Shown: positions 1 to 10,310, numbered from the stretch's first letter. The stretch: 64,000 nt of DNA from Cynocephalus volans (GCF_027409185.1 NC_084463.1:161239869-161303868); one strand, 5' to 3'. Numbers and translations: made by a program. The notes: generated by a model from the letters alone, not told the origin.

Positions 1-250
1 TTTAAATTCTCCTCTGTGTCATACCTAAGTGACATACCTAAACCTAATTCTGCCCCTATCAGGGCTCTCCTAGAAAATATCTAAACCTGTCAGCCAGAAC
101 TAGAGTTTATAGTCACTTTCTAGAGAGAAGTCTCAAGACCAAATTAGAAAAAAAAAAGGCAACAAATTCCGTTTTATTAGGAGTGGATATTTTATCTACC
201 CAGTTGAGCTTCGGAAACATTCAGACCTAACAGGGAATATGTTTGAAGCT
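1..250. other. intergenic, nothing recognised
   Basis: AT-rich single-copy-looking sequence. I see no ORF with recognisable homology, no RNA gene and no clear repeat before the SINE that follows. Confidence 0.5.
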
Positions 251-411
251 CTTTTTTTTTTGATGACCGGTAAGGGGATCTTAACCCTTGACTTGGTGTT
301 GTCAGCACCATGCTCACCCAGTGAGCTAACCGGCCATCCCTATATGGGATCCGAACCTGTGGCCTTGGTGTTATCAGCACCGCACTCTCGCGAGTGAGCC
401 ACGGGCCGGCC
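251..411 (-). mobile_element. dimeric tRNA-Ile-derived SINE (CYN-like)
   Basis: On the - strand there are two tandem tRNA-like units, each with a 'tggctcac'/'agctcac' A-box-like block, a 'gataacaccaagg'-type anticodon arm and a 'ggttcggatccc'-type B box, followed by an A-rich tail (poly-T at 251-260 on +). A direct repeat 'tgaagctcttt' flanks it on both sides, which is a target-site duplication. The anticodon-arm sequence resembles tRNA-Ile. The family name is from memory of colugo SINEs. Confidence 0.75.
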
Positions 412-1229
412 CTGAAGCTCTTTCTTAGAAAAACTTACATTCCTTCTCTGTGCCTTGAGATATAGATCTTCTGCCTTGTTTCACTCAGGAATCATCCCTT
501 ACGAAGTACAAATTCAGGGCTGTCTAGCTAACCATTGCTTAGGGCTATGAAACAGGTAATCAAACATTGATAGTTGGAGAGAAAAAGAAAAACTCTTTAA
601 GAACTAACAAATGTTATAACACCAATTCAAGGGTTCAGATCCCCATACTGGCAGCTGCCAAAAAAAAAGAACAAATGAAAAATCTAAATGATCTGATCTT
701 TATGGAGTCTTTATTTGTTTCTGTGTTTTTGTGTATGTTTACATACAAGCTGATGGTACCTTATTATTATTATCTCTTATATTATTATATTATTTTCTTA
801 TATTACCTATTATTATCATATGTTATAGAGTTGGCAAAAGGACAGATTTATTTCTGTCAACAAATCCCCATCGAATATTCCCAGTAACCCATCTGATGAT
901 GCGATCATGTAATAAAATAATAGCTGATATTTACTAAGCACTTGCAATATTCCATCTCATTAAATAAGATGCAAATTCCACTGTGGAAACTGGAATCTTC
1001 ATCAGGACCCAGATCTGTATGTGTTTCTATGTATGCGCATCTGTGTATGTTTGTGGTGTTTTGTGTCTACATGTCTATACCTATACTTGTGTTTGTCTAC
1101 TGTCATGGTATCAAATTGGCTTATAAATACTGTGCACACTCATAAATTAAGTCCAAATGCTTTTAAGTTCATGTGACTTTAGCAATCTTTGGTAAAGAAA
1201 ACTAGTTTAAAAATTATCGGTAAAATAAA
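412..1229. other. AT-rich intergenic stretch with a SINE tail fragment
   Basis: No gene is recognised. A TTA/TAT-rich low-complexity patch lies at about 760-830. Positions 628-672 carry a B-box-like 'ggttcagatcccc' followed by 'cagctgcc' and an A-run. This looks like the 3' end of a tRNA-derived SINE whose head is missing. Short ORFs here have no recognisable domains. Confidence 0.5.
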
Positions 1230-1321
1230 GGCCGGCCTGTGGCTCACTTGGGAGAGCGTGGTGCTGACAACACCAAGTCAAGGGTTAAGATCCCCTCACC
1301 GGTCATTTAAAAAAAAAAAAA
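1230..1321 (+). mobile_element. monomeric tRNA-Ile-derived SINE
   Basis: A single tRNA-like unit beginning 'ggccggcctgtggctcac', with 'gctgacaacaccaag' in the anticodon-arm position and 'gggttaagatcccc' as B box, then an A tail. The flanks 'aaaattatcggtaaaataaa' and 'aaaattattggtagaataaa' are a slightly diverged target-site duplication. Confidence 0.75.
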
Positions 1322-1433
1322 ATTATTGGTAGAATAAAATAGAAATGTTTTCAAATTTTAATCAGACATTTTTGCCTAGGTCAATTTGTCAGACTAATTT
1401 ATTCTGTCTCTTCTAGATGTTTTAAGATCATGG

Positions 1434-1535
1434 GAGCTGGCTGGTAGCTCACTTGGTTACAGCATGGTGATGATAACACCAAAGTCCGGGGTTCAGATCC
1501 TCGCACCAGCCAGCTGCCAAAAATTAAAAATATAA
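1434..1535 (+). mobile_element. monomeric tRNA-derived SINE, diverged
   Basis: A tRNA-like unit with 'tagctcacttggtta', 'gatgataacaccaaag' and 'gggttcagatcctcg', then 'ccagctgccaaaaatt' and an A-rich tail. It is related to the other SINEs in the window but has a distinct 3' end ('cagctgcc'). Confidence 0.65.
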
Positions 1536-1539
1536 AAAA

Positions 1540-2766
1540 TCATGAAATGTTACTTCCATGATATTTTTGATACTCACTTGATTAATTTGTAAGTTAAAGC
1601 TGTGAGAGCTGGCTGCTGGGCCATGCTGGAAGATCTCAAGTCCTCCAGACATGGCCTTTGTAGCTTTGTCCTCTGTACTGGGCTCTACCCTGGGTATGTA
1701 AATCCAGGACCAAGATGGGCCCTGACATTCATAGTCACCCTGGATGCCACGTGAGTATTTGGGACCCAGGATGGCTAAGGGGGAAAACTTTGAAAAGGGT
1801 AACTATGTTCAGTATCTTAAAGGTTTTGGTTAAGGGGAGACTGGTTGATGTGAATTTGCTTTTCTGAAAGAAAGAAAAATAAAAATTTAACTGAAATGGC
1901 TAGCTTTGTTTTCCAAAAGCAATTTAAAATAACTGTTTAAAATGAGTAAATTAGGTAAATGGGATTAGAATAAACGTTTATGCATAGATTTATCTGAGTC
2001 TGAAAAAAATCTTTTCAATAATTTAAAATCTAAGTCATGTTAAGTAATAGTAATCATAAGATATCTGACATTTCTAAATTAAAATATTGAAATATTCATT
2101 CTTAAACATAATCTTGATCATAAATATTAATTATTAAGCATTTCTCAATTAAAATATTGAAATATTAATTATTAAACATAATCATAACCTTCAATTATTA
2201 AACACAAACTTTGACATATTATTTATATGGTATAAAAAGCTAAATATATTTGGATCTGTGAATGAAAATTTTGAGGAAACCTATCTTTCTGGAGATTATA
2301 AAATGGTTTCATCGACAGGTACTGATATAAAACAGTTACTGCTTGATCACTGGACACTTGGGTCACTGACAGTTAAAACTGTAGTTAATATACGTAATTA
2401 AAACTACTGAGAAGGAACGATTCTATATAGAGAATGTATAAGGAAAGTAAAATGTGGTTTTGGTAAAAAAGATTATAAAAAAGGCGTGAGGATGTGGTTT
2501 GTCTCTTTTTTAAAGAGGCACTTTTGTCCAAGCTTGAAGACATTTGAGGGTTGCTTCGAAATGAAGAGGAATGTTACAGATAGAACTACGTCGATATAAA
2601 AAGTTGAAAAAAGGAAGAAAAAAATTAGGTTTTTGTTATAAAGAATTTATAAAAATCTTATGTGGTCAAAGCTGCGTAAGATTGGATAAATTGGTTTAAA
2701 AGATTTTTTTTTAACAACATTAGCTTTAGAATTAATAATATGTGAGCTCTGTCCATTATTGTTATT
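1540..2766. other. AT-rich intergenic sequence, origin not recognised
   Basis: No convincing coding sequence. The texture (long purine-rich, AT-rich tracts at about 2,400-2,700) is what decayed retroelement interior often looks like, but I cannot assign a family. Confidence 0.35.
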
Positions 2767-2775
2767 TTTTCTTTC

Positions 2776-2806
<31 letters not shown>

Positions 2807-2809
2807 TTG
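2767..2809. repeat. (TTTC)n / poly-T low-complexity tract
   Basis: Degenerate TTTC repeats grade into about 18 consecutive T. It could be the A-tail of a minus-strand retroposed element, but no body is recognised next to it. Confidence 0.7.
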
Positions 2810-3319
2810 AGTCTTTGTTATCTGGACCGAATTCTGAATTTTATCAAGTATTCCTCCTGGGAGCTCCCTGTGGGCTCCACCGTGAGGGAGAGACGCGTTG
2901 CACTGGTCAAGTCTTTCCATCTAATCACGAAGCGTGGCCAAAGGCTCTTGCCTCGGTTGCCCACCTTGCGCTTTGGAGAGCAGCAGTGTCTCCCTTTGAA
3001 ATAATAGCAGGTGGACCTCCCCCCCCACGTGAAGGACTTCATGAAGCAACTCTTCTAAAACCTGAGATTCTTCATCACCCCAAGGCCTTAGAAAGCTCCC
3101 TCCAAAAATTCTAAATTAATAAAGGATTCCCTCCACAGCGAGCTGCTGGAAGACAAAGACATCAAAGACCATGATCTACAGTCCAGAGATTTTGTTTATT
3201 GAAAACATCATCAAATAAAAGGACTCCCTTCCAAGCCACGTTGGAAGGGACCGTAGCAGGTATTGTTAAACAATCCCCACGCGGCTCAGCTTAAAGACAT
3301 TGACTCATAGATTCATGTT

Positions 3320-3324
<5 letters not shown>
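2810..3324. other. possible decayed endogenous retroviral interior, unconfirmed
   Basis: A 99-codon open frame at 2,815-3,114 (+) contains a short 'SPFE' stretch after a Leu/Ala-rich segment, faintly like the C-terminal part of a gammaretroviral integrase. The frame ends with no continuation, and no polypurine tract or adjoining LTR is evident. It may be a broken ERV fragment or unrelated sequence. The match is too weak to name a product. Confidence 0.25.
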
Positions 3325-3389
<65 letters not shown>

Positions 3390-3515
3390 CTTTTCCATGA
3401 CTAGCACTCAGCCAGTGAGTGAACCCGCCAGTCCTATATAGGATCCGAACCTGCGATGGGAGCGTCGCTGCGCTCCCAGCGCTGCACTCTCCCGAGTGCA
3501 CCACGGGCTCGGCCC
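3325..3515 (-). mobile_element. tRNA-derived SINE with a (TA)n tail
   Basis: The SINE body is at about 3,387-3,515 on -. In + orientation it shows 'ctatataggatccgaacctg', a palindromic 'gggagcgtcgctgcgctccc' segment and 'cactctcccgagtgcacc'. A (TA)n microsatellite of about 60 bp (3,325-3,386) occupies the 3'-tail position. 'gtttctc' at both outer edges is a likely short target-site duplication. Confidence 0.65.
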
Positions 3516-4829
3516 GTGTTTCTCCTTTTGAAAATGCAGATATGCCTGAGTGGACCTCCTTTGTTGCTGGAGATACTCAACTGAAACTAACCCACAGCCA
3601 AATGCCTCAACCTTCCGGCCAGAAGAAGACGGCACCTGAGCAGACAGCGGTTACCTAAGATCCTGCACCTGACCCAACGACAACTCCGTGATCAGCGTTG
3701 CTGAAACATTTGGACTTTTACTTTTACGCCGGGGAATTCTGCCAGTCTCAGGCCTTTGTCAGACTGTGGGTCACATCTCTTGGTTCACATTCTGAACAGG
3801 CCATATGCCTCAAGATTACTTACAAAGTTACACTCTTGCTTCATTATTTCTTTTCCCAGGCTTATGGAAGGTTAAACTTACTACCTAAGTTGTGAAAATG
3901 CCCTTAGTTTTTCTTTTGCAGTTTTTCACCAACCAGCCCACTAAAACTTTTGAAGGCAAACTATTTCCACAATGGATATGTTGCTTTGCCTCTAATGGAT
4001 TTGACACCCCTTTTCCCCTGGGTGACGGAGCCACCAAAGATTACTCAAAGCCAATCTCTTCTGAGCAGTGAGAAGCCCCAAAAAGCGGTTAATCTCCAAG
4101 AACCCTCAAGATAGAGGTGTTCCTTCCATTTGGGAAATTAACCATGAATTGGTGTTCTCTTCCTGCATTTATCCTTCAGACCAGGAAGTTCCAGGAAGAG
4201 AACATAGGTGGGATTTTATCTAAATACAGTTTAACAAGTTTAACAACAGAAGCTGGTAACATTTACTAAGAAAGAAAGGTGACATTCTATAATGCAATTA
4301 AGTTGATCCACTAACAAAAGCTTGATTTTAGCAAACATTCTCTTCTAACAGCAATTTCCCAGTATCTTTACATATCAATCAGTAACCTGTCTGTCTTTGA
4401 ACCAGCAGCCTTGCTGTGTTACGATTTTTTATCTTACAACAGAGACTATATAGCCTGGGGAAAATTTCCTGTCCTTTGCAAGGTCAATATTTGAAACTGC
4501 AAGGCTTTGGAAAAGCAGGCCCTGTGAAGTACATTTGTTTTATTCATAGTTCACATGGACACAATATTTGGCCTGAGGCCACAACTTATCCTCCTGTCAA
4601 ATATGTGACAAATGTCCCTATCCAGGTTTTTGAGTATTACGAAGAATTGAACAATCTATCTTTCCATCCCAACTCTCATATTGTTTAAAATTCAACGGAG
4701 ACCTAGAGCCCAGAGACTAGTTTCTTTCCCACTTAGTTATGACAAGACTTTTTCCAGGGATGAGACTTCCCAGCCATGAGGGACAAAAAAGTCTATCTGA
4801 GTTGATTATCAGTGCTTTTAGATGAGCGA
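3516..4829. other. intergenic, no gene recognised
   Basis: It contains several short open frames, including 90 codons at 4,416-4,688 (+), none with a recognisable domain, splice context or start context. It may belong to the same decayed retroelement as 2,810-3,324, but nothing seen proves it. Confidence 0.4.
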
Positions 4830-5069
4830 TTTTTTTTTTAAAGATGACCAGTAAGGGGATCTTAACCCTTGACTTAGTGTTGTCAGCACCATGCTCTCCA
4901 AAGTGAGCGAACCAGCCATCCCTATATAGGGATCCAAACCCATGGCCTTGGTGTTATCAGCACCACACTCTCCCAAGTGAGCCAACCGGCCATCCCTGTA
5001 TAGGGATCCGAACCTGTGGCCTTGGTGTTATCAGCACCACATTCTCCCAAGTGAGCCATGGGCCAGTCC
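4830..5069 (-). mobile_element. trimeric tRNA-Ile-derived SINE (CYN-III-like)
   Basis: On the - strand three consecutive tRNA-like units can be counted, each with a '...agtgagc' A-box region, a 'gttatcagcaccac' or 'gttgtcagcaccat' anticodon-arm region and a 'gatcc'-containing B box (as seen on +). The flanks 'tagatgagcgattttt' and 'tagatgagtgattttt' are a 16-bp target-site duplication. A trimeric build is, from memory, characteristic of the colugo CYN family. Confidence 0.78.
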
Positions 5070-5089
5070 TAGATGAGTGATTTTTTTTA

Positions 5090-5840
5090 TCAAAATGGGA
5101 AAATAACATGAAAATTTGCTCTGCCCAGGTCAGCGAAACTGTAGTGCCTTGGGAGATGTGGGACAAATCAGTAGTCCCATCTGCATGTCCTGGAAATGAT
5201 CTCATAAGACCATTTTTACTTAGAAGAAGACTAGATAGCACCAGAAAGTCATCAAATAACCTAGCATGCTTCTTGTATCCCTCACCCTAGATGCCTGCAT
5301 GTAGGATGTAACCTAGTAATCATCCCAAGCCTATACCGCATGTACAACCAATAGAAAACTGACTAAGTGATAAGGCGGGGCTGTCCTTGTCTCTCTCTCC
5401 TTTGATTCTTCCCCCTTCCTTTGTTTATGAAATGCTAAGCTCTGCTGGCCTCTTCGCAGCGTATTTCTCAGGGCGACCTGACCTATGTGTTTCCCCAAAT
5501 GCGATCGTCACACTGGCTCAATAACTCCTATGCTTTATATGTTCAGCCTCAGTTCCTTTTAGGTCAACAATAAAAAACTTCATTTTTGTAGATTCTCAAT
5601 CCACGTCGAGTGGCTCTGGACAAGTGTGTATAATCTTGACGAAACCCACAAAGGCAGCTGAAACCATCCCATGGAAGACCAAGTGCCATGAACTTTATAA
5701 GTGATTAACAGAAATGGGGGGGTTGGTGAATCACAATTTGGCTAATTAGCCTTTTAGCAAGTGGGTCTTTCAAGAATTAACTCTGAGTTTAATTGTCTTT
5801 TGGAGGATTGTCCTAGAGCCCTTTGGACCAAAGTTCTACA
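5090..5840 (+). mobile_element. solo LTR-like element, copy 1
   Basis: This 751-bp block is nearly identical to 17,427-18,178. It carries an AATAAA signal at 5,569-5,574 about 270 bp before its end, and ends in CA followed by 'ctgtgaaa'. The left end is diverged (TC where copy 2 has TG). No protein-coding interior or primer-binding site adjoins it. The LTR interpretation rests on TG...CA ends in the sister copy plus the poly(A) signal. No family is assigned. Confidence 0.55.
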
Positions 5841-5864
5841 CTGTGAAAATCTCTATGCCTCAGT

Positions 5865-5955
5865 TTTCTTGTCTCTAAAATGGAGATAATAAAAGCCTGC
5901 TGGATAGAGTTGTCATGAGCATTAAATGCATTTAACACAGTAAAGTGCTTGGAAT
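5865..5955 (+). mobile_element. MIR SINE fragment (duplicated)
   Basis: The run 'tcagttttcttgtctctaaa', then 'tggagataataaaagcctg' and '...gagcattaaatgcatttaa' follows the conserved MIR core layout. The same fragment is at about 20,779-20,880. The duplication boundary falls inside it. Confidence 0.6.
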
Positions 5956-6532
5956 AGAGCCTGAAACAGCATGTGGCTGGTCCTTTCCTTCACCCTGTTC
6001 CACGGGGTTTAGGAGCCAGCCTGTGCAGGCTTTCCATTGTCACCCCATCCAAGGCCTCCTCCTCAGAGTCTCCTGACCCCTGCAGCAGACCCTGGGAGCT
6101 GGGGACCCTTCCCGCCCAAAGCAGCAACTGTATTTGGACACGTGCGCCGCCTGGTGGCCGTAGCTGCGAACAGCACAGCGTCCAGCGTGGCGGGTCTTTC
6201 CGTGGCTGGCCGGGTGGCCACCTCAGCAATGTCTTTCTGAGCCGCCTCTCTAAGACTGGGCAACGTCATCCACGTCCCAGGGCTGCAGATCAAGTGAGCC
6301 AAGTTGTGTGAGGCACTGGGTCAGGCCCACAGGAGGCCCTGGAACAGCATCAGAGGCCTTCCCCACGGGAGCAGGGTTCCCTGGCTCTTACCGCCCCAGA
6401 CCTCGACCTCAGCAAAGGTCTGGGCCACAAGCATGACGGTGTTGAGGCAGACGATGAGGAAGATGAAGGCTTCAAAGGCCAGGGACTCAGTCAGTTTCCA
6501 GATCATTCTTCTGAAGCCCTGAGTGAAGTTAA

Positions 6533-8293
6533 TTTTTTTTTAATTGAATCATAATTGATTATACATATTTTGGGGATTCAATATTGACATATGTTGATCA
6601 AATCGTTATTACTAGTTTGTATATCGTTACAAATTGTACTTATTCTTTATGCCCCTTGTCCAATCTCTCCCCACGCCCCTCTCCCTGCCTCTTCCCACCA
6701 CTGATAACCCTAGATTTCTTCTCTCCTTCTGAAAGAATAATGGTTACTCTGTTGATGTGTTGCCTAGTTGATCTGTCCAATGCTGAGAGGTGTGTTCAGG
6801 TCCCCAATATTACCATGGAGCGGATGCTTCCTCTGTCACTCTGGAATGGGCTTTGTTTAGAGAGACATCCTCTTCTTTTCTTTAGTCTCTGCTGGTGACT
6901 CTCCTTGTGTCGATGCACTCCAGTGGCAGGTGGACCATCTGCGTGGTGGTTGTGATGTCTAGCCACTTTTGTGGCAGCTGTGGTTAATGTGGTTGCTGTG
7001 GTCGGCCACCCACATGGAGGTGATGTTTTTTTTTTTTAAAAGATGACCGGTAAGGGGATCTTAACCCTTGGCTTGGTGTTGTCAGCACCACGCTCAGCCA
7101 GTGAGCTAACCAGCCATCCCTATATGGGATCCAAACCCGTGGCCTTGGTGTTATCAGCACCACACTCTCCCGAGTGAGCCACAGGCTGGCCCTGGAGGTG
7201 ATGTTTTTCACATGCTCCTTGGAGCTGGTGGTGTGACTGGCTGTGGGTTGGGGGTCCAGTCCCTGCTCCATACCCTGGGTCCCTGTGCAGGGCCCTGAGG
7301 CACTGGCAGTGTGCCTGGGTGTGGGAGTGGGGTCTGGTCCCCAGCTTCAAGCCTCAGGTTCCGAGGCTGTCCCCAAGGCACCGGCAGTCTGCATGGTTAC
7401 GGGTGGGGCATTTGGTCCCCACTCCATGCCAGCCCTGAGATGCTGGTGCTATACCTGGGCCAGAACTAATATTTTATCCTTTGCTTACTTCTAAAATGGG
7501 GGATCTTCCTGTGGGGAACAGTACTTGAGCTCTATGGTTGAGCCAAATTGCTGCTTTGCTGCTGTTTCCCTAGGGAAGGCTTTTTGTGCATCTCAGGGTT
7601 TAATGGCTGACCATATAGGTACTTCCAGCTCTCCAGAGACTTGGTGCACCTGGGTTGTGTAGAATCTCTGAACTGGGCCTGAGTTTTTTCATTGAACTGC
7701 ACCCCATGCAATTCTGCATTCCCGACCAGTCTCCTCTCAGTGACCCTGTGCTGATTGGGGAGTGGATTGACTGTCCTTGCTGTGTCCCAGTGTTCTCCCA
7801 GTGGGCCCGTCTCCCCCACTGCCTGTACTGCAAACACTTCCCATGGGATGGTCCATGCTCCAGTCTCTTGCAGTGACTCACCAGCCTCTGAGTGGCTCCT
7901 TTTTTCAGTTGTTCTGGCTCCTTGCTCCTGCATGGGTCCATGGGAACCCTGTTAGTGGTCTTGCTGGCCTGGGGGACACCGAGGCCCTCTTCTCCCCTGC
8001 TGCCTCCAAGCAATTCCATCTGAAGGGCACAGCCGCGGCTTCTGCTGGCTCCTGCTCCGTGAGCTCAGCAGCCCCAGCCTTAAAGTGGCCATGGCCTGAA
8101 ATGCTCAGAGCAGTTTTTTCTTTCTCTCCTCATGGCTTCTCCCGCCTTCATGGACTCGGTAGGTCTCCACCTCTTCCCCTGAGCTCTAGCGGCCCCAGCT
8201 TGGCTGTGGTTACATTTTTATACTTGTAAATTGGTTGATTTGTGGGAGAGAGTGAGGATGGGGACCGTCTATTCCGACATCTTGACTGGAACC
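6533..8293 (-). mobile_element. internally deleted L1 (5'UTR, endonuclease scrap, 3'UTR)
   Basis: Read on the - strand, the element starts at about 8,293 with 'caagatgtcggaatagacgg', typical of an L1 5' end, followed by about 1 kb of GC-rich 5'UTR-like sequence. At about 6,850-6,740 a short ORF2 endonuclease piece reads 'GDLNTPLSALDRSTRQ'. Directly after it come a G/A-rich polypurine stretch and an L1 3'UTR ending in an A-run at about 6,533-6,540. ORF1, the reverse transcriptase and most of ORF2 are absent. Possible target-site repeats, imperfect, are 'aagttaattttt' at 6,526 and 'aagtagcttaattttt' at 8,295. A SINE is nested in it (7,027-7,192). Confidence 0.72.
7027..7192 (-). mobile_element. 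dimeric tRNA-Ile-derived SINE nested in the L1
   Basis: Two tRNA-like units in reverse orientation, closely similar to the SINE at 251-411. They are flanked by perfect 'tggaggtgatgttttt' repeats at 7,016 and 7,193. It therefore inserted after the L1. Confidence 0.8.
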
Positions 8294-9194
8294 AAAGTAG
8301 CTTAATTTTTTCCACAGCCAGCGGAAGAAGTTCATTGTGTGCTGCTTCTTGTGGGTCCGCTGGGTTCTGCCGGCTAGAAGGGGGCCAGAAATTCGGGGCT
8401 GTGCAAGTGGGGGGACCCAGGCACTCTCCCAATCTGGGTCAGGGTCATTGTCATCCCTACATGCTCACCTGTCACCCACTCCTAAGGTGCCTCCAGGCCA
8501 GCCCTGTGCTGGTATTGGGGCCACAGGCCTGAGCCCTTCCAGGGCCTGTTGGAAATTCAGAGTCAGCTGGAGTGGATCCTGAGGGCACCTGCTCCTGCAC
8601 CTGCACGTCTTTCTTAGCTCACGTGGTAACTCATACATAGAAAACCCGGCCTTCCTCATCACCCCGTCCTCGTGGTAAACTCTCCCTCTCCCTTTAAGAT
8701 CCTACTGGAACATCCCCTCCCCTTGGCTGCCTTTCACGTCTCCATCCAGTAAGACACTCACCTCTCTCTGCTTGTTGGAGAGACATTTGCTATGTTCACT
8801 GAACTACTAGGAACCAGGTCTGGGGGATCGGAAGTTAAAAGCGAGGGTCCCTCCCTGCCCTCCAATAAGGCCATCATTCAGGTGCTGGTTTCCAGTCTCT
8901 GTCCTGAAGCAGCTCACTGTCTAGTGGGGGAAATGTGGACGGATAGACTCCACCGTGGTGAATGTTCCGATAGGGAGGAGGACAGTCCTCCATCAATGGA
9001 TGGTCTGTGACTGGTTAAGTGACCAGTCCCAGCCTTGGAGCCCTTCAAGGGCAGAGATTGTGTCCAGGCACCCACATTCGACAGGAGTCAATGTTTGAGA
9101 AGTGAGCGTGTGAATGAATGGAAAAAGCAGTGTCTGAATGAACCGCTACCTCATGGCCTGAAGAGCTGCTAAATTCAAGGGATCCAGGATGGGA

Positions 9195-9437
9195 TGATGG
9201 ACAGTCACGAGAGTGAAGAGTCGTGGAACACACACACGGACAGTCACGGGAGTGAAGAGTCGTGGAACACACACACGGACAGTCACGAGAGTGAAGAGCC
9301 GTGGAACACACACACGGACAGTCACGGGAGTGAAGAGCCCATGGAACACACACACGGACAGTCACGAGAGTGAAGAGCCCATGGAACACACACACGGACA
9401 GTCACGGGAGTGAAGAGCCGTGGAACACACACACGTA
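9195..9437. repeat. short copy of the 40-bp minisatellite (about 6 monomers)
   Basis: Tandem monomers with the core 'ggaacacacacacggacag' followed by 'tcacgagagtgaagag' or 'tcacgggagtgaagag'. It is the same monomer as the giant array starting at about 22,404 and is reached through the same duplicated flank. Four of its six junctions carry 'cgtgg' where most of the big array has 'catgg'. It ends at 'cgtatcaagagtcaagcc', where ordinary sequence resumes. Confidence 0.92.
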
Positions 9438-10074
9438 TCAAGAGTCAAGCCTCATGATCTGCAGAAGGTCAGTGCAGGTGTTGGGATCCCAGGGAGGTGC
9501 AGAGCTTCTTTTTCACAGCTGGGCTGAGGGGGCTGGGAAGCAGGCTGGCAGCTGCACTGGGCAGTGACCACACTCTGGTTTGGGTGTCCATGTCAGAAAT
9601 CACCTCCTTTTGTGGCCCTGGCTTTCTGAGAGGCCCTGAATTGAAGGTGGGGAGAGATAGGCTGGATGTGTACTTATTCATCACAGTAACAGCTACCACT
9701 TATTAAGCGCCAGGTGATTGTCAGGTCCTGTAAACCACTACCTCTTCCAGGCCCATTAAGGCTCTTGGAGGCTCTGAGCACTGAGAAGGTCTTAGTGTCC
9801 CAAGGACGTTAGGCCCCCCTCCCCCAGCAACATGTGATTAAAAGTACAAACTGTGCTGAACTCCAAAATTCAGATATAGAATTCCAGCAAAATCCAGATT
9901 TTCCGGTGTTCACTGATTCAAAGCTGTATTTGATACATTAATTATTGGATTATTTTTTAAATGTCGTGGGGTCCCTATTTTGCTGATACCTCTAGTACAT
10001 GCCCAGTGTACCCGGGGTGACTCAGCCTCAAGCCATCAATAGCAGAACAACTTTAGCAGTAGCAGTAAGGATTG

Positions 10075-10165
10075 TCACCTTTTTTCAGATGAGGACATTG
10101 AGGCTCTGGAAAGTCAAGGGACTTGTCCAGAGTCACCCAGTAAGTAAGATGCCAGGACTCAAATG
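10075..10165 (-). mobile_element. MIR SINE fragment
   Basis: 'cagatgaggacattgaggct' followed by '...cttgtccagagtcacccagt' matches the reverse complement of the MIR core as I know it. Confidence 0.6.
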
Positions 10166-10169
10166 CCAG

Positions 10170-10310
10170 TGTCACCACTTGCTATTGACCAGCTGATTTC
10201 CTTAGGCAAATTAATTCTCTCTTCTGTGTTGTTTTTTCCTCTGTAAAATGGAAATGTGAGTAATTCCCACTTCGTACTGGTTGAGGGAGTTAAACAGCTC
10301 TGGCTCAATG
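10170..10310 (+). mobile_element. MIR SINE fragment
   Basis: 'gaccagctgatttccttagg', then '...cctctgtaaaatggaaat' and 'ggttgagggagttaaa' follow the forward MIR layout. Confidence 0.55.

Larger units (their letters stand above)
6392..8373 (-). pseudogene. CATSPER1: duplicated CATSPER1 exon 2 (S1 segment) split by an L1
   Basis: The parts at 6,392-about 6,527 and about 8,294-8,373 together reproduce the exon at 21,391-21,603, including the acceptor ('ttctag' on -) and the donor ('gtaag' on -). The S1 frame 'FEAFIFLIVCLNTVMLVAQT' is still open, and one visible change gives Trp for Arg near the exon end. The copy cannot function as an exon because about 1.76 kb of L1 sequence is inserted in it, and no other channel exon lies downstream of it on the - strand. 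It is a non-processed exon fragment because the flanking intron sequence was duplicated too. Confidence 0.85.
5860..9440 (-). repeat. segmental duplicate of the CATSPER1 intron 2/exon 2/intron 1 region (copy 1)
   Basis: Apart from an inserted L1 (about 6,533-8,293) this block is collinear with about 20,777-22,620. It includes MIR-derived sequence, the end of intron 2, exon 2, the start of intron 1 and the first few 40-bp minisatellite monomers. Similarity is high, with scattered substitutions and small indels. One indel is extra tandem 'cctccagggcctcc' units present only at 20,948-21,075 in the other copy. The left limit coincides with the end of the LTR-like element. The right limit is at or beyond 9,440. 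Confidence 0.85.

Noticed and set aside
262-411. tRNA genes at the SINE heads
   Set aside because: A- and B-box-like sequences are present, but the units are dimeric or trimeric, carry A tails and target-site duplications, and the arms do not pair as a functional tRNA.
2810-5840. A provirus with interior at 2.8-5.0 kb and the LTR-like block as its 3' LTR
   Set aside because: The expected polypurine tract is missing before 5,090, the coding similarity is very weak, and the sister LTR-like copy has no interior. Kept only as a low-confidence note.
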